From positions 186,001 through 250,000 of the forward strand of contig JAXGQD010000002.1 in the NCBI GenBank assembly GCA_040766665.1: a stretch of DNA of 64,000 nucleotides, given 5' to 3'. The stretch comes from JAXGQD01 sp040766665 (GTDB lineage: Bacteria; Bacillota; Clostridia; Saccharofermentanales; Fastidiosipilaceae). The position numbers and the translations under genes were made by a program. The notes beneath the pieces are model-generated. The model did not search any database. It saw only the letters and a program-made list of their open reading frames with translations, and had not been told where the DNA came from. Of the stretch, positions 34,690 to 43,067 are shown one piece after another (position 1 is the first letter of the stretch; each line of letters opens with the position of its first letter).

Positions 34690-36327
34690 ATGATTGCCAA
34701 AAAGAAATATGTGAGTTTGCTCCTCAGTGCCGTACTGGCGCTGAGTTTTTTACTGCCTTTCGCCAGGCCTTTGGGGACGCTGCATGCAGCGAGCCTGAGC
34801 TTCTCAGGTGGAGCGCTTGAATTCCAGCCGGGTGAGACCCAAAATATTACAGTCACATGGTCTTCAGATGTTGATTTGGCAGGTCTCGAAGCCCATCTAA
34901 GTTTTGATGCACCAGGTTTCAGTGTTTCATCCCAAGCTTATAATGATCAGGGAACTTTAGATAACAGCACCGTGTTCATAGTTTACCCATTTGCTACACC
35001 AGGAAGAGCTGGGACTGTTTTTGAAGTCAGCGTTACTGCACCGGCTGAAGTTGCTAATGGCAGCATCACAATTTCCGGATTAGGAACTGGAACAGATTTT
35101 AGTGAAGTATCCGGATCAGGTACATATACACTGAGTGTCGTTGCACCTGAACCCACACCAACACCCGTACCAGAACCTGAAGCAACACCAACGCCTATTC
35201 CGGAACCTGAAGCAACACCCACACCTATCCCGGAACTTGAACCGACCCCTTCACCTGAGCCTCAACCAGAGCCTACCCCGGCACCCGACCCCGAGCCTAC
35301 TCCTGCACCCCCAACCGAAGCGCCCACGCAAGCGCCGACTGAGGCACCGACCGAGGCTCCGACTGAAGCGCCCACTGCCCCGCCGCCAGCGGAACAGACA
35401 CAATTCACGATGGTTGGCAACGGGACCGAGGATACGTTTGCCCTGATGCCCGTCAACGACGTGGTTCCCCCGACCGGTTTCTCACGTACCGACGGCACCT
35501 TCCAAGGCGTGGCGGCCCCGCTCTTTACCCGCGCCGGTTCGCTGCCTCTTGTTTATGGCGCCTTGTCCAATGACGCCTCGCCGCTCTTTTACCTCTACAA
35601 CGCCAGCGGCAGTTCCTTGTATAGCTTTTTTGACGATATCCTTTTGCAAAATGATGGCAAAACCTTCGCCGTCAGCCCTATCGCCGTACCTGCCCCGTCC
35701 CCGGACTTCAGATACCGCAGTATTAGCATTAACGACCAACCCATGTCCGCCTATGAATCCACGCTCGGAGGTATCCGCACGACTTTGGTTTACGCCGCGG
35801 AAAACGGCCAGAGTAACAAGCAGCTTTATGTTTACAACGTTAACAATCCCAACACGCCTTTGAGCCTTTATAACCCCAGCGCCAAAGTTAGTGTCAGCCC
35901 CAGCCCGACACCAGCAACAGCGATGGTATCTGTCACCACCACGGCTAAAGCAACTGAAGAAGGCAAGGGCGGCTTGGACTTCATGACCATCCTGCTGATT
36001 ATCATCTTCTTGGCCTTGCTGGGTGGACTGTCTTATGTAGCATATATGAACCAGGATCGCATCAAAGCGCTCTTCATTCAAAAGCGTTCGGGCAATGACG
36101 CCTATTTCGACAACATTGATGATCACGTAGACGAAGACTACTACGATGACGATTATCAGGATGACGATTACCAAGACAGTGATTATCAGAGCAGCACTTA
36201 CAGCAATGATCCCTATCGCAACGATCCTTACCGTAATAACGATGCCTATCGTAACGACGATTATCGCAACAATCATGACGATGATGACTCATCGCATTAC
36301 TCAGGTCCGCCAATCAAAAGGGTCTAA
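34690..36327 (+). CDS. Cohesin-like surface protein with Pro-rich stalk, membrane helix and acidic Tyr-rich tail
   Basis: A 545-residue protein: signal peptide to about residue 34, a cohesin-like domain (about 35-150; LAGLEAHLSFDAPGFSVSS), a Pro/Thr/Glu stalk (about 152-238; PEPTPTP and EAPTEAPT repeats), a second extracellular domain (about 240-400) of unknown family, a membrane helix (FMTILLIIIFLALLGGLSYV) and a cytoplasmic tail of about 80 residues rich in Asp, Tyr and Asn with NDPYRND repeats. The ATG at 34690 has GGAG six bases upstream. It follows the cohesin gene by 60 bases. It may be a second anchor in the same surface assembly. The cohesin assignment is weaker here than for the previous gene. 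Confidence 0.6.
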   Translation: MIAKKKYVSLLLSAVLALSFLLPFARPLGTLHAASLSFSGGALEFQPGETQNITVTWSSDVDLAGLEAHLSFDAPGFSVSSQAYNDQGTLDNSTVFIVYPFATPGRAGTVFEVSVTAPAEVANGSITISGLGTGTDFSEVSGSGTYTLSVVAPEPTPTPVPEPEATPTPIPEPEATPTPIPELEPTPSPEPQPEPTPAPDPEPTPAPPTEAPTQAPTEAPTEAPTEAPTAPPPAEQTQFTMVGNGTEDTFALMPVNDVVPPTGFSRTDGTFQGVAAPLFTRAGSLPLVYGALSNDASPLFYLYNASGSSLYSFFDDILLQNDGKTFAVSPIAVPAPSPDFRYRSISINDQPMSAYESTLGGIRTTLVYAAENGQSNKQLYVYNVNNPNTPLSLYNPSAKVSVSPSPTPATAMVSVTTTAKATEEGKGGLDFMTILLIIIFLALLGGLSYVAYMNQDRIKALFIQKRSGNDAYFDNIDDHVDEDYYDDDYQDDDYQDSDYQSSTYSNDPYRNDPYRNNDAYRNDDYRNNHDDDDSSHYSGPPIKRV

Positions 36328-36355
36328 GCAGCTAATCCAAGTGGGAGAACCTTAG

Positions 36356-38947
36356 TCAATGCGCTGGCTCTTCTTCCAGATAAGCCTGCACGCGGCTTTT
36401 GCGCAGATCCGCTTGAAGCTTTAAGGGTCTCTTTTGATCAAAGTAATACACTTTTACGATGGCTTCCTCTTCGGGGGAAGCCTCTGTAATTTCAGAGAGC
36501 TTAGAGGGCTGATTCTGCAGGAGCTGAGGCCTGAAAACTTCGTGACTGTCAGGGTTGTCCATTAAGGCCACATAAAACATTTCCGCTTCAACAATGTCCT
36601 GGAAAATATGGCTGCCATAAGAAAGCTCTGGCACCAGACCGACACTGCGGTCGGCATACTCACAAAGCACCTTAAAATTGGAGAGATCGGAAAATTTCAG
36701 GGTCACGCCCAGCTCGGGTGAGGTGGTACCAATACGACCGGGGCTGAAAAGCATAATGGTCTTGCCACTATCTTGAAAATGGCGGTTTAGTTTACCCACC
36801 AACTTGGCCAGACTGCTTTTCTGATTGTAGGGCAATTCATGATAGCCTTTGATCTCGATAAAGATGACGACATCTATCGTCAATTCAGCGGCATTGCCCA
36901 TGAAATTCTCGCGCAAATCAAAAAGCAAGTGTTCCTCCGGCTTTTTGCTGATCTCAACTCCCACCTGTGATTGCCAAATATTGAGTGGTCGACACTGCAA
37001 GAGATTGACAATGTATTGCCCCTGCTCGTTAAAATTAATGGTGTATTCAATATCGACCGGAATGCGGTATTTTTCTTCCAACAAGCGCAGAATCTTGCCC
37101 AGCATCTCCATCAGTTCCCGGTTTTCAGCCACCGCTTTGCAGGAGACAAAGCTGATGCGGCGCTGATGTCCACTTTCTCTGGCAAAACGCTCCGCTTCGT
37201 TGTCCCGCTCACTAATCAATTTGATATACCAAGTCGGCAACTCCGCTTCCAGCTGACTATACGGCATGCCCACCAATGCGTTATCACGCATTGAAATCAA
37301 ATCCAATTTGCGCTGTGAAAAACGATGTTTCTCGGCACTGTCCAGATGAATAGAGGAATCCGGTTTATCAAGGTTTATCATGCGGGGATAATCCAGACCG
37401 GAACGGTCTACCGCGCGCGTGCCCAAGCCGGCAACGATTCGCAACATGCCGGCGTCCGAGGAGAGACTCTCACTCCAGCGATAGACACTATAGGAGAAAC
37501 CCACACCCGCAATGCAGGGCATGTAATAATTACCAAACCAGTTACCGCTGACGCGCTGCACCAAAATGGCCATCTGCTCGTCAGACTCTGTTAAGCCCCT
37601 CTGGCGGCGATATTCAAGCGCCGAATGAGACATGGTCGAGGCATAGACTCGCTTGACCGCTGCCTCAAATTCCTGCAAGCGTTGCTCGGGCGAACAGGCA
37701 TTGGCGCAGAACACCGACTCGTATTTACCGGCAAAAGCATTGCCGAAGCCGTCTTCTAAAAAACTGCTTGAACGTACAATGATGGGGATTTGTCCAAAAT
37801 ATTCCAGCATGCGCCTGAACTGTTCGCGCGTGCCCTGCGAGAATTCCCCGGCCAGCAGCCCCGCAGCCATCTCGTCCGCCAGCTCAAAGTAGTTTTCTTT
37901 TTCGCGTTGTCTGATGCGCAGTTCCCATAATTTGTTATCAACCAAATAGGAATAAAAGACATCCGTGCCGATGTAGTAAGAATCATGCGGTTCCATCTGC
38001 CCCTGATATTGGGGCAGGTAATTCTCCGTAATCTTTCTGGCCAGAAGCATGCCGCATGCCTTACCACCGATGGTGCCAGTCCCGATGACTCTGGTCTTGA
38101 TAAAGAACAAATCGTCACTCGTGAATTCCTGTTTGATCAAGGCCGCAATCTGTAAATCATGAGACATCATGCTGCGGATAATTTTCGAAACGGTCCAGTC
38201 AGAAAGCTTGCCTTGGGCGTGCTCTTCTTTTGCCTGCATGAAAAAGCGCTCATAACTGTCCAGATTGGCTACATGAAATGCCCCGCTCTCTTCGTGCATG
38301 GCTTTATAATAATCCCCTAACTCCACCCCCGAGGTCAGCTGCACAAATTCACCTTCTTCTGTCACACTGTAGGGTAAAAACATTTCAGGCGTATAGCGCT
38401 GCCAAACCTTAATCGGTCTGAGAAACATCGCGGTCTCCGTACGGATAAAGTCCAGCAAGAGCTGCGTCGTACTTTGTATCCTGGCAATCGTGGCAAAATC
38501 ATGGTGCCCGCGCAAAATCGGAAAATAAGCCACCGTATCCAACTGAAAGAGATAAGGACAGGTCACACAGAAAAAGTTGCCCATCATCAGATCGGTTGAC
38601 CAAATCACCTGCAGGGAAGAAAGGCTGTCAAAGATGTAAATCGCTTCTTTCCCCACTTCGCTGATGATGTGGTGCACATCGACCGTAAAGCTTTCAAAAC
38701 CCTTATTGGCCTGTAGCTCGAAAATCTCCAAACCGTCTTGTTCTTCCAAAAGCGCTTCATGTTGAGCAAAGCGCATATAAACCGTTCTACGTTTGTCGGC
38801 AATCGCCTGAGTGGCAAAGCGTTTGGCAAAAAACGCGAAATCATGGATACTGCCAACCTGCATGACCACATTGTCGCCCAGTCTGATGTTGTCCAAAACC
38901 TGATCCAAACCTGGAAAACCCGTCGCTATTCTCTCAAAAGCCGGCAT
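36356..38947 (-). CDS. PEP/pyruvate-binding-domain protein with N-terminal KaiC/RecA-like domain
   Basis: An 863-residue protein. Residues about 1-250 resemble the RecA/KaiC-like family (FERIATGFPGLDQVLDNIRLGD, IYIFDSLSSLQV), but no Walker A GKT is seen, so nucleotide binding there is doubtful. Residues about 290-700 match the N-terminal ATP-binding domain of pyruvate phosphate dikinase/PEP synthase (IGGKACGMLLA; IIVRSSSFLED; FAGKYESVF; ILVQRVSGNW). The phosphohistidine swivel and PEP-binding domains are absent, so it cannot be a full PPDK. The ORF ends 28 bases from the convergent surface-protein gene and follows the two-component genes by 27 bases on the same strand. Its role is unknown; a phospho-signalling function is possible. 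Confidence 0.7.
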   Translation of the reverse strand: MPAFERIATGFPGLDQVLDNIRLGDNVVMQVGSIHDFAFFAKRFATQAIADKRRTVYMRFAQHEALLEEQDGLEIFELQANKGFESFTVDVHHIISEVGKEAIYIFDSLSSLQVIWSTDLMMGNFFCVTCPYLFQLDTVAYFPILRGHHDFATIARIQSTTQLLLDFIRTETAMFLRPIKVWQRYTPEMFLPYSVTEEGEFVQLTSGVELGDYYKAMHEESGAFHVANLDSYERFFMQAKEEHAQGKLSDWTVSKIIRSMMSHDLQIAALIKQEFTSDDLFFIKTRVIGTGTIGGKACGMLLARKITENYLPQYQGQMEPHDSYYIGTDVFYSYLVDNKLWELRIRQREKENYFELADEMAAGLLAGEFSQGTREQFRRMLEYFGQIPIIVRSSSFLEDGFGNAFAGKYESVFCANACSPEQRLQEFEAAVKRVYASTMSHSALEYRRQRGLTESDEQMAILVQRVSGNWFGNYYMPCIAGVGFSYSVYRWSESLSSDAGMLRIVAGLGTRAVDRSGLDYPRMINLDKPDSSIHLDSAEKHRFSQRKLDLISMRDNALVGMPYSQLEAELPTWYIKLISERDNEAERFARESGHQRRISFVSCKAVAENRELMEMLGKILRLLEEKYRIPVDIEYTINFNEQGQYIVNLLQCRPLNIWQSQVGVEISKKPEEHLLFDLRENFMGNAAELTIDVVIFIEIKGYHELPYNQKSSLAKLVGKLNRHFQDSGKTIMLFSPGRIGTTSPELGVTLKFSDLSNFKVLCEYADRSVGLVPELSYGSHIFQDIVEAEMFYVALMDNPDSHEVFRPQLLQNQPSKLSEITEASPEEEAIVKVYYFDQKRPLKLQADLRKSRVQAYLEEEPAH

Positions 38948-38974
38948 CTTGCGCCTCTTCCTGCAGTCCTGCGT

Positions 38975-39658
38975 TTACTGCTTATTCTTTCTTAAATAAT
39001 AAATTGCCAATTGCGTCCTGTCGCGCAAAGCCAATTTCTCCAAAATCTGGCTAATCATGTTGCGCACGGTTCCCTCACTGAGGTAGAGCGACGAGGCAAT
39101 CTCTTTGTTGCTGAGACCTTGCGCTACGAGTGCCGCACACTCAAGCTCTTTGGCATTAAGCAGAGCATCCGTATCGCTGCCTGTGTTTTGCCCGCTTTCT
39201 GCCCCTGCAGCACTGCTGCCTGACAATTTTCCCAGCATCGCCGGAATTTTCGAGACGATCTCCGCACCAAAGACCGTTTGACCCTCAGCCACCGCCTGCA
39301 AGGCCGCTTCAATCGCATTGTAATCCTGTTTTAAAAGATAGCCCTTCACCCCAAAAGTCAGCGCCTGGCGGATATAGTCCTCATCCTTAAAGGTGGTCAG
39401 AAAAATGATTTTTGCCTCGGGGTCATAGTCCAAAATCTGCTGCGCCGCTTCCAGTCCCGAGTGTTCGCCCATCTGAATGTCCAGCAGGCAAATATCCGGC
39501 TTGTGATGCTTATATTGGGCAAAAGCCTCCGCCCCATCTTTGGCCAAGGCCACCACCTCACTTTGCCCCCCGGCTTCGACAATAATTTTCAGCGAATTCG
39601 CCGCCAAAACATCATCATCCGCGATGAGCACGCGTAATTTTTCTAGTTCTATCCCCAT
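38975..39658 (-). CDS. LuxR/NarL-family response regulator
   Basis: A 227-residue regulator: receiver domain (1-120; LIADDDVLAANSLK, phospho-acceptor in CLLDIQMGEHSG, TTFKDEDY, GYLLK) and C-terminal LuxR helix-turn-helix (about 165-225; LNAKELECAALVAQGLSNKE then ISQILEKLALRDRTQLAIYY). I start it at ATG 39658, overlapping the kinase stop by 10 bases. The upstream in-frame GTG lies well inside the kinase gene. Together with the kinase it forms a LiaSR/LnrJK-like pair and probably controls the divergent ABC-2 exporter. A palindrome in the divergent promoter (40861-40878) is a candidate binding site. Confidence 0.93.
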   Translation of the reverse strand: MGIELEKLRVLIADDDVLAANSLKIIVEAGGQSEVVALAKDGAEAFAQYKHHKPDICLLDIQMGEHSGLEAAQQILDYDPEAKIIFLTTFKDEDYIRQALTFGVKGYLLKQDYNAIEAALQAVAEGQTVFGAEIVSKIPAMLGKLSGSSAAGAESGQNTGSDTDALLNAKELECAALVAQGLSNKEIASSLYLSEGTVRNMISQILEKLALRDRTQLAIYYLRKNKQ

Positions 39659-40803
39659 TCGTTTTTCCGTCCTATCGATTTGCTTGCGTTTCCGCTCGTG
39701 CGCGGTGGCCAAGGTAAAGTCATATAGATGCCGAAGCCCTTATCGCGACGAATGTAGAAGCTACCGCCAAGAGCTTTGCAGCGCTCTTCCATATTGCGCA
39801 GGCCCATGCCATCCGTAGCACCGAGGTCCTGCCCGGTCTTGCCCATTCCACCACCCTGTCCGTTGTCTCGTACGATAAGCTGGAAAAAAGCCGAAAACTC
39901 GCGCAGCGAAAGCCAAACCCGTGTCGCATTTGAGTGCTTGGCCACATTGGTTAGCGCTTCCTGTGCCGTCGCTATGAATGTTTGCTGATAGACCTGTGGT
40001 AAAGTACGGGTCAACTCATACTCAAGTTTCACCTCGAATTGGGCGCTTTCCGGTTTCTCCGTGATGCGCAGAATTTCGTCGTACAGATCCACCGAGCGGT
40101 CACGCAGTTGGTGCAGGCTCGCACGTGTTTGCGACATGCCGCTGTCCAAACTTTCTGCCAAAGCTTCGAGCGGTCCGGCCAAAGCCTGATCCTTATTGAG
40201 TTTTTGCAAAGCGCCCGTTTGTAGTATCGCGCGCGTCAGCACGTGTCCTACGGAATCGTGCATCTCCCTAGCGATACGTGCGCGCTCCTCCAGGGTTGCG
40301 GCTTTGGCATCGTTATCCCGCAAATTCAGCCACGCCTCGCGCTGTTCCTGGAAGCGAAAAGCCTGTTCGCGGTTGTGGTCTTTTTGGAGCAGCAGCGCTT
40401 GCGCCTGAGCCGAATTCTCATGGTTCAATTTTGCTAACCACAGTCCTACGAGCGGTAAAAACAAATGCAAAACCAAAGTTCGCAAATCAGTGATTTTCAG
40501 TATTTCGAAGCTTGCCGGAATAAGCGCTATGCTCAAGAGCAGTGCACGCGGATGATAGAGTACGAAATAGGCAACAAGGCTCAGATAAGCGCGCAAGGGA
40601 GGCCATAAGGCTGCAGCCAAAGCGAATGTGACTAACACGATAGCCTGTAAGAGTCGCTTCTCTTCAAAGAGGCACAGCGAGGCGGCAGACAAGGCCGCCA
40701 AGAGTGAGATGAGTACGCTTAGTAAGTCGTAGCGGGCAAAATTAATCAACAAGCCCGCCAGAATCAAGATACTTAGATCAATCAGTTTCGCATAACGCCG
40801 CAC
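39649..40803 (-). CDS. NarL-type sensor histidine kinase (HisKA_3)
   Basis: A 384-residue kinase. The N-terminus has about five hydrophobic helices (about 8-135) with almost no extracellular loop, then a coiled coil. The HisKA_3 box is EERARIAREMHDSVGHVLTR with the phospho-acceptor His, and the ATPase domain follows (AQEALTNVAKHSNAT, VRDNGQGGG, GMGLRNMEERCKALGG). I choose the GTG at 40803 with GGGGAG five bases upstream, because the longer open frame would cross the divergent promoter and enter the ABC gene. Intramembrane-sensing kinases of this type detect membrane-active antibiotics next to ABC exporters. Confidence 0.9.
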   Translation of the reverse strand: MRRYAKLIDLSILILAGLLINFARYDLLSVLISLLAALSAASLCLFEEKRLLQAIVLVTFALAAALWPPLRAYLSLVAYFVLYHPRALLLSIALIPASFEILKITDLRTLVLHLFLPLVGLWLAKLNHENSAQAQALLLQKDHNREQAFRFQEQREAWLNLRDNDAKAATLEERARIAREMHDSVGHVLTRAILQTGALQKLNKDQALAGPLEALAESLDSGMSQTRASLHQLRDRSVDLYDEILRITEKPESAQFEVKLEYELTRTLPQVYQQTFIATAQEALTNVAKHSNATRVWLSLREFSAFFQLIVRDNGQGGGMGKTGQDLGATDGMGLRNMEERCKALGGSFYIRRDKGFGIYMTLPWPPRTSGNASKSIGRKNEWG

Positions 40804-40860
40804 AGACCGCTCCCCTGTTTCAGCGATGGATTTAACCCTTCGCAGATTTTCATGACATTT

Positions 40861-40878
40861 GTCACGCTCGCTCGTGAC
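40861..40878. promoter_or_regulatory. Palindromic operator candidate in the divergent region
   Basis: GTCACG, a 6-base spacer, CGTGAC: a perfect 6-bp inverted repeat between the kinase gene and the ABC exporter genes. A promoter-like TTGCCC...TACAAT pair with short spacing lies 10-35 bases further toward the ABC genes. It may bind the adjacent response regulator. Confidence 0.45.
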
Positions 40879-40978
40879 ACGGCTCACTTTTGCCCTTATG
40901 TACACAATCTTACAATAAAAGCATGAACAAAAGTATGAGCAGTCTACTGTAGAAATAAGCGAAAACCCGGAGGACAAA

Positions 40979-41920
40979 ATGGAAAACGTCATTGAAGTTA
41001 AAAATTTGGTCAAGCGCTATGGCGATTTGGTCGCGATTGATCATCTGAATTTTGCCGTAAAAGAAGGTGAAATCTATGGGCTGCTCGGACCCAACGGTTC
41101 CGGCAAAACGACCTTAATCAATTGCATTCTTGCGCTTTTACATTATGAAAAGGGTGAGATTGAAATTTTTGGCCAAAAGATGAGCCCCTCTCAACATGGG
41201 ATTAAAAAAGATCTCGGTGTCGTGATGCAGCAAGTCGCCGTCTTTGAGGAATTGACGGTCTACGAAAACATCGACTACTTTTGTGGACTCTATATCAACG
41301 ACAAGCAGCGCCGCAAAGAATTGGTTGAAGAAGCCATCCGCTTTGTCGGGCTGGAAGAATTTCGCAAGTTCAAGCCGAAAAAGCTTTCCGGCGGTTTGCA
41401 GCGCCGACTCAACATTGCCTGCGGCATGGCCCATCGACCCAAGATGCTCTTCCTCGACGAACCGACTGTGGCCGTTGATCCCCAGAGTCGCAACAATATT
41501 CTCGAGGGCATCGTTGAGCTCAATAAAAAAGGCGTGACCGTCGTCTACACTACGCACTATATGGAAGAAGTCGAACAGATCTGTGACCGCGTCGGCATCA
41601 TGGACAAGGGGCGCATGATTGCCGAAGGCAGCACAGAAGAGGTCAAAGCCATGATCGGCACAAAAGAGATTATCGAAGTGGAACTATTGGAAGAAGGGCT
41701 TGATAAGCTGCCGAAGCTCGATGAGCTGGAAGGAATCAGACGTTGGTCCTATGAAGACGGTAAGTTGCAGATTGAAATCGGTAAAAACAATCTCAACCTT
41801 TTTAGCTTTTTACAGCTACTGGAAGAAAAGCAGGTTCGCTACGGGCAAGTGTTTTGCCAGCAACCCACCTTAAACAATGTCTTCCTGGAAATCACAGGCA
41901 AAGAACTGAGGGATAACTAA
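40979..41920 (+). CDS. ABC-2 exporter ATP-binding protein (LnrL/YhcH-like)
   Basis: A 313-residue ATPase with Walker A GPNGSGKT (about residues 36-43), Q-loop, signature LSGGLQRRL, Walker B MLFLDEPTVAV and an H-loop (YTTHYMEE); the C-terminal 90 residues are the accessory domain usual in drug and lipid exporters. GGAGG lies seven bases before ATG. Two permease genes follow at once. The set resembles the linearmycin/daunorubicin resistance type of exporter, controlled by the divergent two-component system. The substrate is not known. Confidence 0.93.
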   Translation: MENVIEVKNLVKRYGDLVAIDHLNFAVKEGEIYGLLGPNGSGKTTLINCILALLHYEKGEIEIFGQKMSPSQHGIKKDLGVVMQQVAVFEELTVYENIDYFCGLYINDKQRRKELVEEAIRFVGLEEFRKFKPKKLSGGLQRRLNIACGMAHRPKMLFLDEPTVAVDPQSRNNILEGIVELNKKGVTVVYTTHYMEEVEQICDRVGIMDKGRMIAEGSTEEVKAMIGTKEIIEVELLEEGLDKLPKLDELEGIRRWSYEDGKLQIEIGKNNLNLFSFLQLLEEKQVRYGQVFCQQPTLNNVFLEITGKELRDN

Positions 41921-41921
41921 A

Positions 41922-43067
41922 ATGTTTACAAGAATTTACGCTTATCGCATAAAAACCAACTGCGTGACCCTTCCGCGTTTCTTCTGGATGCTGGCTTTTC
42001 CTTACATTCTAGCCATCATCTTCGCCGTCCTTCTGCCGGTTGGAACGGCTCCGATTGAGCCCTTAAAAGTCGCCGTTATTGAAGGACAAGCCGCTGCACC
42101 AAACCAAGCAGCACACGTCTTCTTTGACAGCCTCTCCTCTTCTGACTCCGAAACGAAACTTTTGGATCTTGAATATCAAACTGAAACAACTGCTCTCCAA
42201 GGTCTACTCGATTTTTCCCTTAGCGGGGTCTTCCGTGTCCAAGAGGATGGCCATTTAGAGCTGATTATCAACCGATCTGATATCGAGCAGACGATTTTGC
42301 GCTCTGTTGCCGACAGCTTCAATCAAATCAGTTTGGCTGTGAACGCGGCAATTGACAGTAATCCGGCACAAGCCGAGGCCATTGTGTCCAGTCTGAACTG
42401 GGTGGATACAGCGGCCATGTTCAAAGATAACGCCTACCGCCAGGACGGCAACCCGATGGTCGCGTATATTTTTGCCCTAATCGGTATGTTCGTGATGTAT
42501 GCTATGAACTTCACCCTAATCGAAGTGACTTACCTGCAAGGTGACCTCTCTAAACAGGGAGCCAGGGTGCTGGTCTCCCCGGCTTCAAAGCTGAGTCTCA
42601 TCTTGGCCTCGGTTTGCGCCGCTTTTACGATACAAATGCTCAACACCATAGCCTATCTCTTTTTTCTCGATAAAGTCATCGGCGTACCCCTGCTGCATTT
42701 CGGTTTGCCGCTTTGGGTTCTGATGGTCGTCGCCAATCTTGCTGCCATTGCATTGGGCGCTGCACTAGCGACCTTGGTCAAAGGGGGATTGGACGTGAAA
42801 ATCTCCCTGGCCATCACCATCAGCATGATCTGTTCATTCTTTGCCGGCTTGATGACTGAGGGGATTCGTTTCACCATCATCAACGCTTTTCCCAGACTAT
42901 CCAGACTCAACCCGGTCGAATTGATCGCCGACTCCTTCTATTCTTTGTATTTTTTCGCAGATGAAGCTAGGGTTTGGGAAAACTGCCTCATCCTAGCAGG
43001 CATAGCACTCATTTTGGCCGTGTTCTCGGTCATCAAACTCAGGAGGTCCGATTATGCAAGCATTTAA
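41922..43067 (+). CDS. ABC-2 type exporter permease, subunit 1
   Basis: A 381-residue membrane protein: one N-terminal helix (about 19-40), a large extracellular domain (about 45-170) and five or six C-terminal helices (about 180-380) with the family's FF-x-GLMTEGIRF segment. This is the ABC2_membrane_3 layout. It begins 1 base after the ATPase stop and overlaps the next permease gene by 14 bases. It probably pairs with that protein as a heterodimer. Confidence 0.88.
   Translation: MFTRIYAYRIKTNCVTLPRFFWMLAFPYILAIIFAVLLPVGTAPIEPLKVAVIEGQAAAPNQAAHVFFDSLSSSDSETKLLDLEYQTETTALQGLLDFSLSGVFRVQEDGHLELIINRSDIEQTILRSVADSFNQISLAVNAAIDSNPAQAEAIVSSLNWVDTAAMFKDNAYRQDGNPMVAYIFALIGMFVMYAMNFTLIEVTYLQGDLSKQGARVLVSPASKLSLILASVCAAFTIQMLNTIAYLFFLDKVIGVPLLHFGLPLWVLMVVANLAAIALGAALATLVKGGLDVKISLAITISMICSFFAGLMTEGIRFTIINAFPRLSRLNPVELIADSFYSLYFFADEARVWENCLILAGIALILAVFSVIKLRRSDYASI

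Noticed and set aside
34983..35498. Minus-strand Gly/Val/Ser-rich frames opposite the Pro-rich stalk
   Set aside because: Antisense shadows of the Pro/Thr/Glu repeats at 35130-35390.
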